From assembly GCA_016875155.1 (NCBI GenBank), contig VGSD01000093.1, positions 1 through 8,744 of the forward strand: DNA of 8,744 nt, written 5' to 3'. Below are positions 5,686 to 8,744 of the stretch, piece by piece. This DNA is from Deltaproteobacteria bacterium. Lineage in GTDB: Bacteria; Desulfobacterota; BSN033; UBA1163. Both the position numbers and the translations under genes were made by a program. The stretch's first letter is position 1, and the number at the start of each line of letters is the position of its first letter. The notes under the pieces are model-generated. The model was given only the letters and a program-made list of their open reading frames with translations. It was not told the DNA's origin and did not search any database.

Positions 5686-6573
5686 TCACTTAATCACAAA
5701 CCTATCCCGAACCTGTCCTTCCAGATCCACAACTTCTCCTTCTATCCGGTCGGTCTGGATGGAAACCCAGACATAATGATGATAGCCTCCCCTCTCTTTA
5801 AAGGGATGGAGAGGAGCCCCCCCACCGCCTGAAATAATATAAAGGATGCCATCCTTCTCCCTTCGATCATACCGGTGATCGTCTCCCGCAAAGACAGCAT
5901 TTATCTTCGCATTCACAAAGAACTGATGGAGTTGATCTCGATCAGAGGGATATTTATCCATCGTGCTTCCTCTTTTAAAACTATCCGCAGGAAGAAATAA
6001 AGGGCGGTGAAGAAATGCCAGTTTAAAGGTAGAGCTCGATGATTCCATAATTTCCTTGAGCCAATGCCACTGATCATCCGAAATCCTCCCCTTCCCTTTT
6101 TCTGAATTTAAGATGACGAAAAACCCTTGCCCTGCCTTGAACGAATAGTGAGCCTTACCTTTCGGAAGAAAAAACTGTTTGTTATACATCTCCTCTCCTC
6201 GGGAGGTCATACCCACATCATGGTTTCCTGCGACGGGGAAGAATGGGACGCTGATCGGTTGTGAGAGATTAAAAAATTGGTGCCACTCTTTTTCACTGGG
6301 TTTGGTGACCATGTCGCCCAGGTGGATGATAAAATCCGGCTTCCGCTCAAGGATGCTCGCAAGCAGTCGGGGATAGACTTTTTCTCCATCCCGGCTATCC
6401 CCGACCACAGCAAACTGAAACGGAGAGACAACTAATTGGACACGCTCAATATTCCTGGACACTTCCCTGATCGATCCTGCATAAGAGTCAAAAGCAAAGA
6501 GGAGGAACAAAAGGGAGAAGATCAGCCCGAATCTCAATCTTTTTTTCTTGAAATAATCTCTTAAATTTTTCAT
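5686..6573 (-). CDS. Exported calcineurin-like metallophosphoesterase
   Basis: A 295-residue metallophosphoesterase, probably periplasmic. Residues 1-32 form a signal peptide: a Lys/Arg-rich start, a hydrophobic core from about 15 to 28, and a likely cleavage after SYA. The catalytic motifs occur in order: GDSRD (58-62), GDM (86-88), GNHD (116-119), His189 in LHRP, and GDDHRYD (230-236). Two depart from the textbook set: motif 1 is GDSR instead of GDxH, and the last is GDDH instead of GHxH. These occur in some secreted members and need not mean inactivity. The substrate is unknown. The start at 6573 is chosen because it gives a clean signal peptide. The frame stays open to 6693, but the extension is not signal-like and would overlap the divergent 29-codon gene at 6662. 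No good ribosome binding site precedes 6573; an ATG at 6588 is an alternative. It is the first gene of the minus-strand cluster. Confidence 0.82.
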   Translation of the reverse strand: MKNLRDYFKKKRLRFGLIFSLLFLLFAFDSYAGSIREVSRNIERVQLVVSPFQFAVVGDSRDGEKVYPRLLASILERKPDFIIHLGDMVTKPSEKEWHQFFNLSQPISVPFFPVAGNHDVGMTSRGEEMYNKQFFLPKGKAHYSFKAGQGFFVILNSEKGKGRISDDQWHWLKEIMESSSSTFKLAFLHRPLFLPADSFKRGSTMDKYPSDRDQLHQFFVNAKINAVFAGDDHRYDRREKDGILYIISGGGGAPLHPFKERGGYHHYVWVSIQTDRIEGEVVDLEGQVRDRFVIK

Positions 6574-6661
6574 AATAGCCAAAGACATTGATATATATTT
6601 CCAATACCTCATCTTCCGAAAAAAGGCAACCGATCGCATTGCCTTAAGAGAAGGAGTTTTT

Positions 6662-6751
6662 ATGGATCCCAAATTGGTCAGACAGTTCATCACTTTTATG
6701 GTCCTCCTCTTTGGGTGGACGATCGTCTTTCTGCTTGCAGGACCGAAATAA
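6662..6751 (+). CDS. 29-residue single-span membrane peptide
   Basis: A complete very short reading frame, ATG to TAA, encodes 29 residues. A polar start (MDPKLVRQF) leads into one hydrophobic helix at about residues 10-26, ending AGPK. A strong ribosome binding site, AGAAGGAG, ends 5 bases before the ATG. That spacing, and the clean membrane-helix composition in such a short frame, argue that it is a real gene. It diverges from the phosphoesterase and lies 207 bases upstream of the octaheme reductase on the same strand, with a repeat block between. Small single-span subunits accompany some respiratory complexes, but nothing here proves such a link. I do not recognise the family. Confidence 0.55.
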   Translation: MDPKLVRQFITFMVLLFGWTIVFLLAGPK

Positions 6752-6769
6752 TTTCATTGAAACATCACC

Positions 6770-6895
6770 CCTTCCTATTTTAAACCCCGTTAGAAGAACT
6801 TCGCCCTTCTAATAGGAAGGCTCACACCCCGATAGAAGCTAAGCCTCACACGGGGCAAGCAGCGGGATTTTCTAACGGGGTAAACAGTGAGGCTT
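6770..6895. repeat. Nested inverted repeats (CCCCGTTAGAA/TTCTAACGGGG type)
   Basis: Several exact pairs are interleaved: CCTTCCTATT (6770-6779) with AATAGGAAGG (6811-6820); ACCCCGTTAGAA (6784-6795) with TTCTAACGGGGT (6870-6881); TTAGAAG (6790-6796) with CTTCTAA (6806-6812); and AAGCCTCAC (6841-6849) with GTGAGGCTT (6887-6895). Some pairings are mutually exclusive. This looks like a degenerate palindromic repeat family inserted between the small peptide gene and the octaheme gene. No T tract follows, so it is not a standard terminator. No promoter could be placed in 6896-6958 with confidence. Confidence 0.55.
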
Positions 6896-6958
6896 CAACC
6901 TTGCACTCAAATGGGGCAACTCGATGAAGGGGATTCTATTCTCTAAAAGGAGGCTTCT

Positions 6959-8566
6959 ATGTTCAGAAAAGGATTTTTAGGGGTGTTAGCATTATCCCTT
7001 TTCTCCTTCCTCTTCTACCTCTCTTCTGCTCATTCCCAGAAAGGAACCATCTCTAAGGAAGAGGCATCCTGTTACCAATGCCATGAAGAGATTAAGTCAC
7101 TTAAGGTGGAAAATAAGCATGGATCCCTCTCTTGTGCAAAATGCCACGGCAAACTGGCCAAACACCTCAAGGACCCAGAAAAACTTCCTGAAACAAACCT
7201 TGAACTCTCCCTCTGTGGTCAATGCCATGCCTCCCAGTACGAGACCTACATTTCTGTAAATCTAAAATCAAAGGCAAAGGTCGAGAAGGCCACGACCACA
7301 AGTCGGTCCCCTACCTTTGATAAGCTGATGACACCGCACGGTTTCACCAAAGGGCATGACGAGCCCAGGTCTCATATCTTCATGCTCACTGACCATTACC
7401 TGGTAGACCGGGCTTATGGTGGAAGATTTCAGCTAAAAAGCTGGAGGGATATTACCAAAGATGGGAAACTCTGGGATGTTGTTTAAGATACGGAGAAAGA
7501 GCTTCCCCAGACAGCTAAGGCCGCCAATACGGTTTGTATGACCTGCAAGACCACAGATACCATCCTGAAGTGGCCTTATATGGGCGATTCTCATCCGGCA
7601 ACGGATTTAAAGAGGGCGGGAAATCCAGCTACCATTGACATGGCTAAGAAATACCTTAAAAACCCGATGGGGTGCATCCACTGTCATGATCCCCATGCAA
7701 CCAAGCCAAGGGTGGTCAGGGATGCCCTGATTGAGGCTGTTGTGGATCGTAAAGAAGGAACCTATCCTTACAACAAAGATAAGAGCAGAGAGATTACCAT
7801 GACCAAGATTGAATTCCAACGGGATGGTAAACCCTTCAGGGCCATTGGACTCCTCAGCAGAATGGATTCCAATCTCCTCTGCGCCCAGTGCCATGTGGAA
7901 TATGCCTGTAACCCAGGATTTGACCCGAAGACAGGCGCAGCTATCGGAATGGATGATCGCAGGGCCAACTACTTCCCATGGGCCAATGCCCTCGATGTCC
8001 AGAAAAAATATGCGGAGGTTGAGCTCAAAGACTTCAGACACGCTGTTACAGGAGCCCCCCTGACCAAACTTCAGCATCCTGAAATGGAAACCTTCTGGGG
8101 AAGCAAACATGAAAAGGCTGGAGTGGAATGCAAGGATTGTCACATGCCGAGAGTGAAGGATAAGAAAGGGAAATCCTTCACCTTTCATGGACAACGAAGC
8201 GCAAGGTATACGCTCAGGGATACCTGTGTCCGTTGCCATCAATCATGGACCCAGGAAGAGGCAGAATATCAGGTCGAGTCAATCCAGAATTATATTCGCG
8301 GAAAGATGAGAAAGGCTGAGTACTGGCTGGGACAGCTCATTGAAACCTATACCCGGGCCAAAGATCTAGGAGTGGGCGAAGAAAAACTGAAAGAGATCTG
8401 GCCATACCATGACAAGGCTCACATCTTATGGGAATGGTGGACCGCTGAAAATAGCGATGGATTTCACAACCCCCAGATGGCAAGAGAATCTCTGGCCCAA
8501 TCCATTAACGCCTCACAAGATGGGATTAAGGTTCTGGAAAAAGCCATCGAAGAGAAAAAGAAGTAA
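6959..8566 (+). pseudogene. Octaheme cytochrome c nitrite reductase (TvNiR type) interrupted by one in-frame TAA
   Basis: The enzyme would reduce nitrite to ammonium (six electrons; often also hydroxylamine or sulfite) in the periplasm. Residues 1-26 are a Sec signal peptide. Eight heme motifs follow in one frame: CYQCH (38), CAKCH (59), CGQCH (86), CMTCK (193), CIHCH (239), CAQCH (308), CKDCH (391), CVRCH (423). The fourth, with lysine, marks the catalytic heme, as in NrfA and octaheme reductases. Active-site residues are visible: Arg137 in PRSH, Tyr315 in CAQCHVEYAC, and Gln372-His373 in the QHPE motif. Cys317, two residues after the tyrosine, matches the Tyr-Cys crosslink of TvNiR. The total of 535 codons before the final stop is normal for the family. 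Codon 176 is TAA (7484-7486); the frame resumes unchanged, with a homologous-looking segment up to CMTCK. The next ATG (7538) lies inside that heme motif, so the second half cannot be an independent gene. AAAAGGAGG ends 5 bases before the ATG. Family call is firm; whether the lesion is real is open. Confidence 0.88.
7484..7486 (+). other. In-frame TAA stop inside the octaheme reductase gene
   Basis: The frame reads ...LWDVV, stop, DTEKELPQTAKAANT, then the catalytic CMTCK. No frame change is needed across the stop. A single substitution from CAA, GAA, AAA or TAT/TAC would explain it. TAA is neither the selenocysteine nor the pyrrolysine codon and is usually read tightly. Confidence 0.9.
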
Positions 8567-8580
8567 TCACCTAACCCCTT

Positions 8581-8621
8581 CCTCCCCCTTGAGAGACTGT
8601 GTCACAATGGGGAGGGGGAGG
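8581..8621 (+). terminator. Possible terminator or structured 3' end of the octaheme gene
   Basis: CCTCCCCCT (8581-8589) is the reverse complement of AGGGGGAGG (8613-8621), giving a 9-bp GC-rich stem 14 bases after the stop codon. The loop is long (23 bases), though TTG/CAA pairs can shorten it. No T tract follows (CGATTATACG), so an intrinsic terminator is uncertain. Confidence 0.35.
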
Positions 8622-8662
8622 GGCGATTATACGTTAAACTTGATCTGATCTCGATATAAAAC

Positions 8663-8677
8663 GTTCTTTGAAAACTG
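8663..8677 (+). promoter_or_regulatory. boxA-like antitermination site, probable rRNA operon leader
   Basis: GTTCTTTGAAAACTG closely matches the boxA sequences of rRNA leaders (for example TGTTCTTTGAAAACT in Bacillus). It is followed by AATAG, and at 8709-8724 by a small hairpin (GAGAAAG/CTTTCTC). This combination suggests the 5' leader of an rRNA operon, with 16S rRNA starting beyond the window edge. No rRNA sequence itself is present. The remaining bases to 8744 hold no recognisable gene. Confidence 0.45.
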
Positions 8678-8744
8678 AATAGAGATAGACGGTCGTAATA
8701 GCTCCACTGAGAAAGCTCTTTCTCCTCTTTCGAACCCAGCACGG

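Noticed and set aside
6574..6693. N-terminal extension of the metallophosphoesterase to 6693
   Set aside because: It would bury the signal peptide behind 40 unrelated residues and overlap the divergent small peptide gene; no convincing ribosome binding site supports it.
7484..7486. Recoding of the stop as selenocysteine or pyrrolysine
   Set aside because: The codon is TAA; selenocysteine uses TGA and pyrrolysine uses TAG. No such residue is expected there in octaheme reductases.
7607..8242. 211-codon minus-strand frame antisense to the octaheme gene
   Set aside because: It is a shadow of the heme-motif-rich coding strand, with no recognisable domain or ribosome binding site.
7538..8566. Independent 342-residue multiheme cytochrome starting at the ATG at 7538
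   Set aside because: That ATG is the second residue of the catalytic CMTCK motif, there is no ribosome binding site, and there would be no signal peptide. It is the in-frame continuation of the octaheme gene.
8634..8660. rRNA promoter TTAAAC ... TATAAA
   Set aside because: The spacing is only 15 bases and the -35 match is weak, and the alternative TTGATC is just 9 bases from TATAAA. It is not reliable enough to annotate.
8725..8744. tRNA T-loop-like GGTTCGAA on the minus strand at the right edge
   Set aside because: The flanking bases do not pair as a T-stem, and no acceptor, D or anticodon arm could be found in the adjoining sequence.

Overview
The window looks like a piece of an uncultured anaerobe of the Desulfobacterota (former Deltaproteobacteria). 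This is an inference. It rests on an octaheme nitrite reductase, a YIP1 protein with an N-terminal zinc-ribbon module, a Tat-type DUF362 protein, strong GGAGG-type ribosome binding sites, and intergenic spaces full of short palindromic repeats. No phage, CRISPR or complete insertion sequence is seen.

Layout. Bases 1-341 (minus) hold the N-terminus of ribonuclease R, cut by the window edge. A 174-bp element with long terminal inverted repeats (367-540) lies just upstream of it. Two minus-strand genes follow: a DUF362 protein (595-1668) and, upstream of it, a zinc-ribbon/YIP1 membrane protein (1796-2872). The gap between them holds a terminator-like hairpin and an 8-bp-periodic repeat. After a palindromic intergenic repeat and a probable sigma-70 promoter comes a plus-strand pair: a nitronate monooxygenase-type flavoprotein (3125-4159) and a small cupin (4192-4548).

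The cupin converges on a minus-strand cluster, with stop codons overlapping. In transcription order this cluster is an exported metallophosphoesterase (5686-6573), a four-helix small membrane protein (5321-5620), and an unrecognised protein with a WhiB-like four-cysteine motif (4545-5270). Diverging from the phosphoesterase is a very short gene (6662-6751) for a 29-residue single-helix membrane peptide, then another block of inverted repeats.

The last gene (6959-8566, plus) is an octaheme cytochrome c nitrite reductase of the Thioalkalivibrio TvNiR type. It has eight CXXC heme motifs, the fourth being CMTCK, and a Tyr-x-Cys active-site signature. Its reading frame is interrupted by one in-frame TAA between hemes 3 and 4. 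As written it is a single-lesion pseudogene or an assembly/sequencing artefact. The right edge (8663 onward) carries a boxA-like sequence typical of rRNA operon leaders, so an rRNA operon may start just outside the window.

The genes do not form one obvious pathway. The one thread is nitrogen-oxide chemistry: nitronate oxidation can release nitrite, which the octaheme enzyme would reduce to ammonium. They lie in separate transcription units, so this is only a suggestion. The points most worth a second look are the interrupted octaheme reductase, the WhiB-like cysteine pattern, the MITE-like element and the 29-residue membrane peptide.
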